From an archaeon (GTDB lineage: Archaea; Aenigmatarchaeota; Aenigmatarchaeia; GW2011-AR5; GCA-2688965): DNA of 13,786 nucleotides. The stretch covers positions 19,044 through 32,829 of the forward strand of contig NZEE01000020.1 of NCBI GenBank assembly GCA_002688965.1, written 5' to 3'. A program made the translations under genes and the position numbers. Positions 5,962-11,505 of the stretch are shown in pieces (positions within the stretch are counted from its first letter, which is position 1; the number at the start of each line of letters is the position of its first letter). Under the pieces are notes generated by a model, which was not told the DNA's origin, searched no databases, and saw only the letters and a program-made list of their open reading frames with translations.

Positions 5962-6759
5962 ATGCCTCATTTCCTAATTGATGCCGGTTATTTCGTTGGT
6001 AGGTTGGAGAAGCATTGGTCAAAGTTTTCTAGCAGAAAGAACATGAGATATTGGCAGAATGAATATAATGAAGGAAGGATTACATCTCAAGAACGAACCA
6101 AACGAATAAAGCAAATAATGAAGAATGATATTGGATATATCCAGATGAGGATGGAAGAAATAGGGGATATAGAGTCTGTATTGGTTTGTTATGATGGTAT
6201 TTATGGGCGAAGGCCGAGAGGAAAATTATATTCAAAATATAAAATGAATAGAACCAATATCAAAGCAGAAGAACACAAAGGCATAGACATTAGAAAGAGA
6301 ATTAGAAAATGTGGTTTTAATCCAGATTCTCTTTCTGATAGTTGGGGTGCTATGTATGATGAATATGCTGAAGCAGATGATTTGTTGGCTAAAAGGGCAT
6401 TAGAGTTAATAAGGGATGGAAAGGAGGTAGTCATAATGAGTAAAGATTCTGATTTGAAACAAGTATTGGCGTGGGGTGATAAGTCGAGGCTTCACGATTT
6501 CACCAAAGAAGTATTAGTCGGAGATTTTATTGAAGATTGCGGGATTCAACCTTCTCAATATGTTTATTATAAAACTTTAGTGGGAGATAAAAGCGATAAC
6601 ATTCCCGGTATAAAGGGAATTGGAAAATCAAAAGCAAAACTTATGCTTAAAAAATACCCTACGATTCAAGACATTCCTCAAAAACACTTCACAGAAGCCG
6701 AATGGAGTGATTTCCATAAATATAATGCCTTAATGTCTTTGCCTTTTGAGGGGTATTAA
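5962..6759 (+). CDS. FEN1/T4 RNase H-like 5' flap nuclease
   Basis: 265 residues. Metal-binding acids of the PIN-like 5' nuclease fold are visible in order: D7 (FLIDAGY), D78 (VCYDG), E137/D139/D140 (EYAEADD), D162/D164 (SKDSD), D209 and D212 (VGDKSDNIPG). The helix-3-turn-helix follows (IPGIKGIGKSKAKLML, 214-229), which grips the duplex DNA. R83-R84-P with K88 and Y90 matches the R-x-x-x-P-x-Y-K-x-R type segment of the family. These enzymes remove 5' flaps and RNA primers during lagging-strand replication. The size and GDKSDNIPG motif are closer to phage/bacterial 5' nucleases than to archaeal FEN1 (about 340 residues), and there is no clear C-terminal PCNA-binding motif. A viral replication role alongside the PCNA at 10214 is likely. 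Confidence 0.92.
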   Translation: MPHFLIDAGYFVGRLEKHWSKFSSRKNMRYWQNEYNEGRITSQERTKRIKQIMKNDIGYIQMRMEEIGDIESVLVCYDGIYGRRPRGKLYSKYKMNRTNIKAEEHKGIDIRKRIRKCGFNPDSLSDSWGAMYDEYAEADDLLAKRALELIRDGKEVVIMSKDSDLKQVLAWGDKSRLHDFTKEVLVGDFIEDCGIQPSQYVYYKTLVGDKSDNIPGIKGIGKSKAKLMLKKYPTIQDIPQKHFTEAEWSDFHKYNALMSLPFEGY

Positions 6760-6762
6760 CTA

Positions 6763-6772
6763 TTATATAGGT
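6763..6772 (+). promoter_or_regulatory. Class B promoter TTATATAGGT for the 6793 gene
   Basis: Exact element; first G at 6770, 23 nt before ATG 6793. Confidence 0.75.
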
Positions 6773-6792
6773 GTTCTTATTACTCATACTCA

Positions 6793-7257
6793 ATGGTTAG
6801 GAAAAGATTTAGTAGGGAATTGTTTGGGCAATATGATGAATTAGCCAAAGAAGCGGCAGATAATATGGTTGAATATTTCTGTGTGGATAATTTTACAGAT
6901 GGCGATAATCAATATAAAGTTGATAGAAAGGGGATTAAAGACGGGGAACACATCTTAAATGTTGAAGTTGAAGTTAAAATGGCTTGGGCAAAAGGATTAG
7001 ATGACTTTCCTTATGATGAAATCAATCTTCCAGAAAGAAAGGAAAAATACACCAAATTAGATAAACCAACGAGTTTTGTTATTTTCAGCAAAGACCTAAA
7101 GGGTGCAGTAGTTTTCACAGACAATACGGTTTCTAATTGTAATAAGGTCGAGGTCAAAAATAAGTATTGCCCTCAAGGGGAATTATTTTTCAAAATACCC
7201 ATCGAGAAATCCACTCATTTAGTCCTCAATTCTGAAGGCACATATATTATTAACTAA
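6793..7257 (+). CDS. Probable PD-(D/E)XK-fold nuclease
   Basis: 154 residues. A helical N-terminus (LFGQYDELAKEAADNMVEYF) precedes D44-R-K-G and then the strand NVEVEVKMAW with E60-V-K62. The D...E-x-K arrangement on consecutive strands is that of PD-(D/E)XK nucleases. It continues with LPERKEKY (79-86), then a strand-rich half (TSFVIFS, GAVVFTD, GELFFKIP) that would complete the fold. Related small phage proteins may act as Holliday-junction or structure-specific nucleases, or as restriction-like endonucleases, but the substrate cannot be deduced. It lies directly after the flap nuclease with its own class B promoter. Its TAA overlaps the TAG of the converging minus-strand gene (7254-7257). 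Confidence 0.55.
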   Translation: MVRKRFSRELFGQYDELAKEAADNMVEYFCVDNFTDGDNQYKVDRKGIKDGEHILNVEVEVKMAWAKGLDDFPYDEINLPERKEKYTKLDKPTSFVIFSKDLKGAVVFTDNTVSNCNKVEVKNKYCPQGELFFKIPIEKSTHLVLNSEGTYIIN

Positions 7258-8099
7258 TAAAGAGGGTGGCCGACACCTTTTTCGCCCAATGTCCATCTTA
7301 GGGCTTGATTCACGCCTTCTAATGCTTTGAAGTTTCTGATTGCAATATACATTGCCTTTCGGTTTCTTTCTTTTTTGGCCGTATAATACATTTTTCTAAA
7401 ATAATATAATCGTTCCATAACCCTATCAATCATATCTTCTATTTCGGCATCTTCTCGGCTATATGTCCGTTCTGGTCGAAGCACAGAAGGGCCAGCCCCT
7501 TCACTTTCTTCTAAATCATCAAATGTCCATTTAATTTCTTTGAAATCATCATCTCTTGCCTCAAAGGATTCTGCGTTAAATATGTTTTCAATCATATTAC
7601 AAGCGTCATTAAACTTCTTTTTATTTCCGAATTTTACTGATACTGCAAACCCACTTCCTTGAGTCCTACCTCTAATGGTGTCCTTATTTTTATCACATAT
7701 TAAAGATTTCACTACAAGAGGATACCTCAATCCATCACCTGTAACCAAACACCCTCTCTTCCTCCCATCATAACCAATACTAAAGCCACAATATTCATTT
7801 TCTTCGGGAGTCCATACCGATTCCCCACTTTTAGGTGAAACGACCTTAATTTCTAAAACATCTCCACCATCCCAAGCATTCACTTCATCTTCTGCATCAA
7901 AGGATTCTGCACCATGAAGGATTTGATGCCACCCACATCTTGAAGAATCGCAGGTTTTCACAAAACCCTTCATATTAGAATCAGAAATAATAGAGGATGA
8001 AGAATTACAAGAAGGACATTTAGTATCGGATTGCTCAATATACTTTGCATCCTTTTTACTAAATCCCTTTAATTCACCATGAGGATTCCTTCGTGTCAT
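7254..8099 (-). CDS. Zinc-ribbon protein with a C-terminal domain repeated at 8777-9031
   Basis: 281 residues on the minus strand, family not recognised. A zinc ribbon (C28-x-x-C31 ... C50-x4-C55) lies near the N-terminus. A middle domain (about 80-172) is strand-rich and includes GYDGRKRGC and a possible second Cys set. Two linkers carry almost the same peptide: GAESFDAED (63-71) and NAESFEARD (175-183). The last 65 residues (from about 217) are helical and contain RNFKALEGVNQALRWTLG (255-272), closely matching the end of the minus-strand gene at 8777-9031. A nucleic-acid-binding or adaptor role is possible. It is the only minus-strand gene with a class A-type promoter (C at 8120, 21 nt before the ATG), grouping it with the surface genes and the large 11506 protein. 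Confidence 0.75.
   Translation of the reverse strand: MTRRNPHGELKGFSKKDAKYIEQSDTKCPSCNSSSSIISDSNMKGFVKTCDSSRCGWHQILHGAESFDAEDEVNAWDGGDVLEIKVVSPKSGESVWTPEENEYCGFSIGYDGRKRGCLVTGDGLRYPLVVKSLICDKNKDTIRGRTQGSGFAVSVKFGNKKKFNDACNMIENIFNAESFEARDDDFKEIKWTFDDLEESEGAGPSVLRPERTYSREDAEIEDMIDRVMERLYYFRKMYYTAKKERNRKAMYIAIRNFKALEGVNQALRWTLGEKGVGHPLY
7561..7910 (-). repeat. Pair of 14-bp direct repeats encoding AESF linkers
   Basis: TCAAAGGATTCTGC (plus-strand reading) occurs exactly at 7561-7574 and 7897-7910, about 336 bp apart within the 7254-8099 gene and in the same frame. It encodes the AESF core of both linkers. The identical codons suggest internal duplication or strong selection on this peptide. Confidence 0.7.
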
Positions 8100-8117
8100 A
8101 TTTATAAATTGCCCCTT

Positions 8118-8129
8118 TTGATACTTAAA
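8118..8129 (-). promoter_or_regulatory. Class A-type promoter (TTTAAGTATCAA, minus strand) for the 8099 gene
   Basis: Matches TTTATATATCAA at 10 of 12 positions on the minus strand, with the C at 8120 exactly 21 nt before the ATG at 8099. Confidence 0.6.
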
Positions 8130-8130
8130 C

Positions 8131-8141
8131 TTTATTAAGGT
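8131..8141 (+). promoter_or_regulatory. Class B-like promoter (TTTATTAAGGT) for the 8161 gene
   Basis: First G at 8139, 22 nt before ATG 8161. It abuts the divergent class A element at 8118-8129 and supports ATG 8161 over GTG 8143. Confidence 0.55.
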
Positions 8142-8160
8142 AGTGAAAACATTAGAGATT

Positions 8161-8328
8161 ATGGTAAGAAGAAGTTATGCGACACCGAGCGAGAAAAAGA
8201 AGAACGGCAAAGCAATGGTTGGGTGGTGGATGGGTATAAAACCCTGTAATTGCAATAGGAATCCTTGCCCCCGACCGGGTGGTGCGGCTTGTGTTAGGCG
8301 GGGAAAAAGAGCAAATAAGAAAAACTAA
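8161..8328 (+). CDS. Small basic Cys-rich protein
   Basis: 55 residues from ATG 8161; an alternative GTG at 8143 would add six residues but conflicts with promoter spacing. Lys/Arg-rich at both ends (SEKKKNGK, VRRGKRANKK). The centre reads KPCNCNRNPCPRPGGAAC, four closely spaced cysteines that could bind a metal or form disulfides. The high basic charge is compatible with DNA or RNA binding, or with a minor virion protein packaged on DNA. No family recognised. Transcribed divergently from the 7254-8099 gene through a shared intergenic region of about 60 bp. Confidence 0.6.
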   Translation: MVRRSYATPSEKKKNGKAMVGWWMGIKPCNCNRNPCPRPGGAACVRRGKRANKKN

Positions 8329-8332
8329 AGAA

Positions 8333-8342
8333 TTAAATAGGT
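8333..8342 (+). promoter_or_regulatory. Class B promoter (TTAAATAGGT) for the 8363 gene
   Basis: First G at 8340, 23 nt before ATG 8363; identical to the element at 2213. Confidence 0.7.
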
Positions 8343-8362
8343 GATTATAGATATGTCCATAC

Positions 8363-8785
8363 ATGACCAGCGTAAATGAAAAGTTAGTTGATGTGCTAAC
8401 AAGGGCATTGGAACCCCATAAGGACATTCTTGCCGAGTGGGATGCCGAAGAAATTGGGATGTTGTTTATGGGATTTGGTAATATTTCTATCTATCCTACT
8501 AATGTGAAATCCTATAATAACGATGAAGATATTGGTGGAACCTTTGCAGAAAACTCGGTGGCAATTATTGACGCTCTAAATAATATTGGTATTGATTTAA
8601 GTGAGAACAATTGGGATTCATCTGATTTATATTGGCTCATTCATTCATATTCGGGAGAAGTTAGAAGTGATGTTATTAATATTCTAAATGAGGTAGGGTA
8701 TGATTGTTATAAGTGGTTTGATTCCGAAGAAGAAGATATTGAACCTGTAAAGGTCGAAGGGTGGAACGCAGAACCCTCACTTTAG
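8363..8785 (+). CDS. Acidic hypothetical protein
   Basis: 140 residues, strongly acidic (for example DSEEEDIEP near the end), with no recognised domain. The pattern is mainly helical: KLVDVLTRALEPHKDILAEW, then SVAIIDALNNIGIDLSE, then SDVINILNEVGYDCYKWF. Two segments, 'IIDALNNIGIDLSENN' and 'DVINILNEVGYDCYKW', look like related helix-turn units (I-x-x-L-N-x-x-G-x-D), possibly an internal repeat. Small acidic viral proteins often mimic DNA or block host defence proteins; that is a hypothesis only. Class B promoter. Its 3' end overlaps by 9 bp the 3' end of the minus-strand gene 8777-9031. Confidence 0.7.
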   Translation: MTSVNEKLVDVLTRALEPHKDILAEWDAEEIGMLFMGFGNISIYPTNVKSYNNDEDIGGTFAENSVAIIDALNNIGIDLSENNWDSSDLYWLIHSYSGEVRSDVINILNEVGYDCYKWFDSEEEDIEPVKVEGWNAEPSL

Positions 8786-9031
8786 GGGCGTTCTTATATT
8801 CATGTCGCCCAATACCCATCTTAGTGTTTTAACTACACCTTCAAGTGCTTTATAATTTCTTAAATGATAGAGAGTCTTGTCCTTATCCTTATATTCTTTA
8901 TACTCTAAATAATTAATATAATGCATATTTTTTACCCTTTCAGCATCGGACAACATAGATTCAATTTCATCCCAATTCCGGGTATAAGAAAAATGTTCGG
9001 AGTCCTTATGGTCAGATAATACTTTAGACAT
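8777..9031 (-). CDS. Short paralogue of the 7254-8099 C-terminal domain
   Basis: 84 residues on the minus strand. Residues about 20-84 align with the last 65 residues of the 281-residue protein encoded at 7254-8099. The clearest shared core is RN-(F/Y)-KALEGV-x-x-x-LRW-x-LG, and both proteins finish with a P-L plus one residue. The N-terminal 20 residues are unrelated and there is no zinc ribbon. It may be a stand-alone copy that pairs or competes with the larger protein (dimer partner, decoy or regulator); that is inference. It has an exact class B promoter, whereas the larger protein has a class A-type promoter, so the two copies are probably expressed under different control. Convergent with the 8363 gene, overlapping by 9 bp. 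Confidence 0.75.
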   Translation of the reverse strand: MSKVLSDHKDSEHFSYTRNWDEIESMLSDAERVKNMHYINYLEYKEYKDKDKTLYHLRNYKALEGVVKTLRWVLGDMNIRTPLK

Positions 9032-9051
9032 GAACCATCCGACTTCTTTTT

Positions 9052-9061
9052 ACCTATATAA
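9052..9061 (-). promoter_or_regulatory. Class B promoter TTATATAGGT (minus strand) for the 9031 gene
   Basis: Exact element on the minus strand; first G at 9054, 23 nt before the ATG at 9031. The plus-strand ERCC4 gene starts 33 bp away and has only a weak TATA (TTAAGTAGT, 9065-9073), so the A/T core here may also serve it. Confidence 0.75.
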
Positions 9062-9093
9062 ATGTTAAGTAGTAAAACAACATTGGCTAAACT

Positions 9094-9786
9094 ATGCGAG
9101 TGATAGTGGACACACATGAAGGTCAAAAAACGGCGGATAGGTTAAAGGGAGAATTAACCCCCCTGTCGGAAGGTGATATTCATATAATTACCGAAAATAA
9201 GACGATTGTTATTGAAAGAAAAACATGGGATGATGCTTATACTTCTTGGCAATCAAAAAGGTTGGAGAATCAAATATCTAATATGGTTGAAAAATATGAT
9301 GATTGTATTTTGTTAATAGAGGGGCGGCTTCAAAATAGTAGGTTATGGCGACAGAAAAAATATGCATTAGTAAGGATGCTTCAAAGATTCTTAAATAGAA
9401 TGTGTGCTGAAGTATTGCCGGTGGTTTATACAGATAGTAAAAATGATACTGCGAATTATGTTGAATCTGTATGTAAGAGGTTAGAATCGGGAGATTATGG
9501 AACCTTAGTAAGAAAAACCGTAGTGGTTAAATCTTCAAGAAACTTATTTCATAATATAATGAGTCTGGTTCCCGGTATTAGTATAGATAGGTCTAAAACA
9601 CTTTATAATCATTTTTCAGACTTAAAGGATTTTGTAAATAACTTTGAGAGTGCAAAGGAATTAGACGATAAGAAAAGATGGCACACTCAATGTGATAAAA
9701 TAAACGAAACACTTGCTTCTAATTGGGAGAATACTCCAGAGCGAGAAATAATAAAAGATAAAACTAAAGGTAAGGGGTTGAAATAA
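9094..9786 (+). CDS. ERCC4/XPF-family structure-specific nuclease
   Basis: 230 residues. The ERCC4 nuclease signature is complete: D6 and E9 (VDTHEG), G27-D28 (LSEGDIHI), E41-R-K43 (VIERKT) with D46/D47, then R56 and Q60, followed by the core strand CILLIEGRL (71-79). A helix-hairpin-helix follows (about 153-180, SLVPGISIDRSKTLYNHF), which binds DNA. The size matches a nuclease core without the helicase of archaeal Hef. The family cuts branched DNA such as 3' flaps and stalled forks; archaeal members work with PCNA, which is encoded about 0.4 kb downstream. The C-terminal tail is basic but shows no obvious PCNA-binding box. The start has only a weak promoter (TTAAGTAGT, 22 nt upstream). Confidence 0.92.
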   Translation: MRVIVDTHEGQKTADRLKGELTPLSEGDIHIITENKTIVIERKTWDDAYTSWQSKRLENQISNMVEKYDDCILLIEGRLQNSRLWRQKKYALVRMLQRFLNRMCAEVLPVVYTDSKNDTANYVESVCKRLESGDYGTLVRKTVVVKSSRNLFHNIMSLVPGISIDRSKTLYNHFSDLKDFVNNFESAKELDDKKRWHTQCDKINETLASNWENTPEREIIKDKTKGKGLK

Positions 9787-9863
9787 TGGGAGAGGGATGT
9801 TTAATTATTATTTTCTTATTCCTGTTTGGTTTAGCCTTTGGTGTTAATGAATATGAATCTTGA
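9786..9863 (+). CDS. Tiny membrane peptide coupled to the ERCC4 gene
   Basis: A 25-residue open frame whose ATG overlaps the preceding TAA (TAATG, 9784-9788). After MGEGC it is almost wholly hydrophobic (LIIIFLFLFGLAFG), ending in VNEYES. The stop/start overlap and the clean single membrane span in an otherwise tightly packed genome favour a real product, but at this length chance cannot be excluded. It ends 9 bp before the next promoter. Confidence 0.4.
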   Translation: MGEGCLIIIFLFLFGLAFGVNEYES

Positions 9864-9872
9864 AAGAAACAC

Positions 9873-9882
9873 TTATATAGGT
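9873..9882 (+). promoter_or_regulatory. Class B promoter TTATATAGGT for the 9902 gene
   Basis: Exact element; first G at 9880, 22 nt before ATG 9902. A GTG start at 9881 would lie inside the promoter and is excluded. Confidence 0.75.
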
Positions 9883-9901
9883 GAATGGTGTATTGAAGAA
9901 C

Positions 9902-10174
9902 ATGAAGGATTATTATAATTTTTGGAGAAGTTGGCCTTATGATAACCATTGGATTAATTCAACGAGTGATATTAAAGATGTTTATAGGGCTATTATGAAT
10001 AGAAGTGATTTCTTTGAACGGGCAGATATTAAGAAGGTGGTAAGGGCTACGGTTAAAAGAGGGGGTAAAACCTATCGAGTAACTGTTGAGGAAATTAAAC
10101 CAAAACCTAAAGATGATTTAGAGGTTGAATTTGATGGTGATGAGCCAGATAAGCACCCAGATTATACCGAATAG
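9902..10174 (+). CDS. Hypothetical protein with acidic tail
   Basis: 90 residues from ATG 9902, chosen by promoter spacing (the upstream GTG at 9881 overlaps the TATA region). The N-terminal third is aromatic-rich (DYYNFWRSWPYDNHW). The middle is a helix plus strands (DVYRAIMNRSDFF, VVRATVKRGGKTYRVTVEEI). The last 25 residues are acidic and Pro-rich (KPKPKDDLEVEFDGDEPDK). No family recognised. It sits alone between two class B promoters, just before the sliding clamp gene, so a link to replication is possible from context only. Confidence 0.65.
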   Translation: MKDYYNFWRSWPYDNHWINSTSDIKDVYRAIMNRSDFFERADIKKVVRATVKRGGKTYRVTVEEIKPKPKDDLEVEFDGDEPDKHPDYTE

Positions 10175-10184
10175 CCCCTTAAGA

Positions 10185-10194
10185 TTATATAGGT
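10185..10194 (+). promoter_or_regulatory. Class B promoter TTATATAGGT for the PCNA operon
   Basis: Exact element; first G at 10192, 22 nt before ATG 10214 but only 13 nt before ATG 10205. This selects 10214 as the start. Confidence 0.75.
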
Positions 10195-10213
10195 CTTAGG
10201 GAGTATGAAATAT

Positions 10214-10930
10214 ATGGGCGTTCAATTAGATATTGTATGTAATTTGGCTAAGGATTTAGTTAAAGCAATAGAGAATACTAATGAGGAAGCCATTTTTGTT
10301 TTTGATAATAGTGGGCTTTTTGTAAGAATGTCTGATATTTATAAATATAAGGTTTTAGAGATTGAAATTAATAAGGAAGATTTCATAAGTTATGAATGTG
10401 ATAAACCTGTGGAATTAGGAATCGTTGTAAGCAGAATTAAAGATGTTACTAAAACTCTTAGAAAGGGGGATTTTTTAAGTATTCATTATGAAGATGGGTC
10501 TGATGTTTTGAATTTAAGTGCAAATGGATTAAATAGAGCGATAAAGTTAATTGATGTATCTCATATCAGTAGGATTCCTAGTTTAGATATTCATTATGCT
10601 TATGATGCCATTATAGACCATAAGACTTTTAATAATTTTTTAAGGGCTAGTGGAAAAACTTTATCTTTTGATTTATCCACAATAGACGGTGCATTAATTA
10701 TGGTTTCAGAAACAGAAGGAGGCGTTGTTCAAGTGCCTTGGAAAGATTCTTTGATTAATTCAAAAACATATAATTCTAAAACGGCCTTTTCGTTGTCTGA
10801 AATTTCAAAAGCGGTATCAACTGCAAAAGGTGAATTAAAAGTTAGCGGAAAGGAAAATGAAATTATTAAGTTTTCATGGAATATCGCAGAAAAATCAAGA
10901 ATAAGTGCAATGGTCGCCCCAAAGGTGTGA
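10214..10930 (+). CDS. PCNA-like DNA sliding clamp
   Basis: 238 residues from ATG 10214. An ATG nine bases earlier (10205) is too close to the TATA box, and starting at 10214 puts the first strand (GVQLDIVCNLAKDLVKAI) in the usual PCNA place. The chain follows the clamp order: domain 1 with D31-N-S-G-L as the counterpart of the PCNA D-x-x-G segment, VVSRIKDVTKTLRKGDFLSIHYED (71-94), a linker near 108-125, domain 2 strands, and the typical C-terminal strand ending in MVAPKV, matching the L-A-P-(R/K) end of archaeal PCNA. It would form a trimeric ring tethering polymerase and nucleases to DNA. It is slightly shorter than host PCNAs (about 245-250) and clearly divergent, as expected of a viral copy. 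It leads an operon with three small SD-led genes; no clamp loader or polymerase is in the window. Confidence 0.88.
   Translation: MGVQLDIVCNLAKDLVKAIENTNEEAIFVFDNSGLFVRMSDIYKYKVLEIEINKEDFISYECDKPVELGIVVSRIKDVTKTLRKGDFLSIHYEDGSDVLNLSANGLNRAIKLIDVSHISRIPSLDIHYAYDAIIDHKTFNNFLRASGKTLSFDLSTIDGALIMVSETEGGVVQVPWKDSLINSKTYNSKTAFSLSEISKAVSTAKGELKVSGKENEIIKFSWNIAEKSRISAMVAPKV
10924..10930 (+). promoter_or_regulatory. Shine-Dalgarno GGTGTGA for the 10936 gene
   Basis: The GGTG core overlaps the PCNA stop codon; its first G lies 12 nt before ATG 10936. It has the same geometry as the sites at 11046 and 11246. Confidence 0.6.
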
Positions 10931-10935
10931 ATAAT

Positions 10936-11052
10936 ATGATAATGGAAAAAAATGAATATGGAGAAGAAATAAAGTATGACGGTGAATGGTTTTACCATTC
11001 AGATATAGGGAAAATTAAATTAGTTGAGGCGTGGGTCGCTTCTAAGGTGTGA
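10936..11052 (+). CDS. Very small hypothetical protein
   Basis: 38 residues (starts MIMEKNEYGEE, ends AWVASKV). It contains a strand-like YDGEWFYHSDIGKIKLVEAW, suggesting a small beta hairpin. No cysteines or membrane segment. Support for coding: a Shine-Dalgarno GGTGTGA at the standard distance, the same stop/SD junction at its own 3' end, and position inside a tight operon. An alternative ATG at 10942 would shorten it by two residues. Function unknown; cotranscription with PCNA suggests a replication-associated accessory role. Confidence 0.55.
   Translation: MIMEKNEYGEEIKYDGEWFYHSDIGKIKLVEAWVASKV
11046..11052 (+). promoter_or_regulatory. Shine-Dalgarno GGTGTGA for the 11058 gene
   Basis: Overlaps the preceding stop; the 15 bases GGTGTGATTATTATG recur identically at 11246-11260. 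Confidence 0.65.
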
Positions 11053-11057
11053 TTATT

Positions 11058-11252
11058 ATGGATGGCGAAACACAGTTTAATGAACACCTTGAAATCTTGA
11101 GTATCATAAAAGATAAGATGAATAAAATACCCGATGAAACAATTGAATGGGCGAAGGGTGAAATGAATAATGCCCAATTTGTTTTCCTTCAATTCTTGAA
11201 AATCACAATTGACGAAGAAAGCGACAAGTGGATTAAGGAATATGTGGTGTGA
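11058..11252 (+). CDS. Small helical acidic hypothetical protein
   Basis: 64 residues from ATG 11058 (a GTG at 11049 would fall within the SD). It is predicted almost entirely helical and acidic: EHLEILSIIKDKMNKI, then DETIEWAKGEMNNAQFVFLQFLKITI. The last helix is amphipathic with aromatic residues (FVFLQFL), which suggests a protein-interaction surface. No family recognised. SD-led internal gene of the PCNA operon. Confidence 0.7.
   Translation: MDGETQFNEHLEILSIIKDKMNKIPDETIEWAKGEMNNAQFVFLQFLKITIDEESDKWIKEYVV
11246..11252 (+). promoter_or_regulatory. Shine-Dalgarno GGTGTGA for the 11258 gene
   Basis: Overlaps the preceding stop; its first G lies 12 nt before ATG 11258. Confidence 0.65.
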
Positions 11253-11257
11253 TTATT

Positions 11258-11470
11258 ATGAGAACAAAACCTACTAATTTTGAAGCGGCAAAGAATGTCA
11301 TTCAGATAGGTGAAGAAGTTACTGCCGACCAGATTATTCAGCGAATGATTGACGGGGGTAGGCGAGAGATACCAACTAAAAAGAGCATTGCTGTAAAGTT
11401 TAGAAATGAGAAATGTTTTATTATTAGGAAAGAAGGAAGAGGACCTACTATCTTCAAAAGAATCTATTAG
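11258..11470 (+). CDS. Small protein with winged-helix-like pattern
   Basis: 70 residues from ATG 11258. Pattern: helix (FEAAKNVIQIG), then VTADQIIQRMIDGG (helix 2), IPTKKSIAVKFRNE (possible recognition helix) and a two-strand wing (CFIIRKEGRGPTIFKRIY). This is compatible with a small winged helix-turn-helix DNA-binding protein, possibly a transcription regulator, and the basic charge fits. The assignment rests on pattern only. It is the last gene of the PCNA operon and lies directly before the class A promoter of the large 11506 gene, which it could in principle control. Confidence 0.6.
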   Translation: MRTKPTNFEAAKNVIQIGEEVTADQIIQRMIDGGRREIPTKKSIAVKFRNEKCFIIRKEGRGPTIFKRIY

Positions 11471-11475
11471 AACCT

Positions 11476-11487
11476 TTTATATATCAA
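11476..11487 (+). promoter_or_regulatory. Class A promoter TTTATATATCAA for the 11506 gene
   Basis: Exact 12-mer; C at 11485, 21 nt before ATG 11506. It is identical to the promoters of three surface-cassette genes 7-9 kb away. Confidence 0.8.
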
Positions 11488-11505
11488 AAACCAGAATTAA
11501 AAAAC

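Noticed and set aside
6724..6756. PCNA-binding (PIP) box at the end of the flap nuclease
   Set aside because: The tail (NALMSLPFEGY) lacks the Gln and the paired aromatics of a PIP box; the similarity is too weak to claim.
9764..9949. Minus-strand 61-residue open frame
   Set aside because: It is antisense to the tiny membrane peptide and the 9902 gene, with low-complexity composition and no class A or B element.
10205..10213. ATG 10205 as PCNA start
   Set aside because: It is only 13 nt from the first G of the class B element, whereas every other class B gene has 22-23 nt; ATG 10214 fits.
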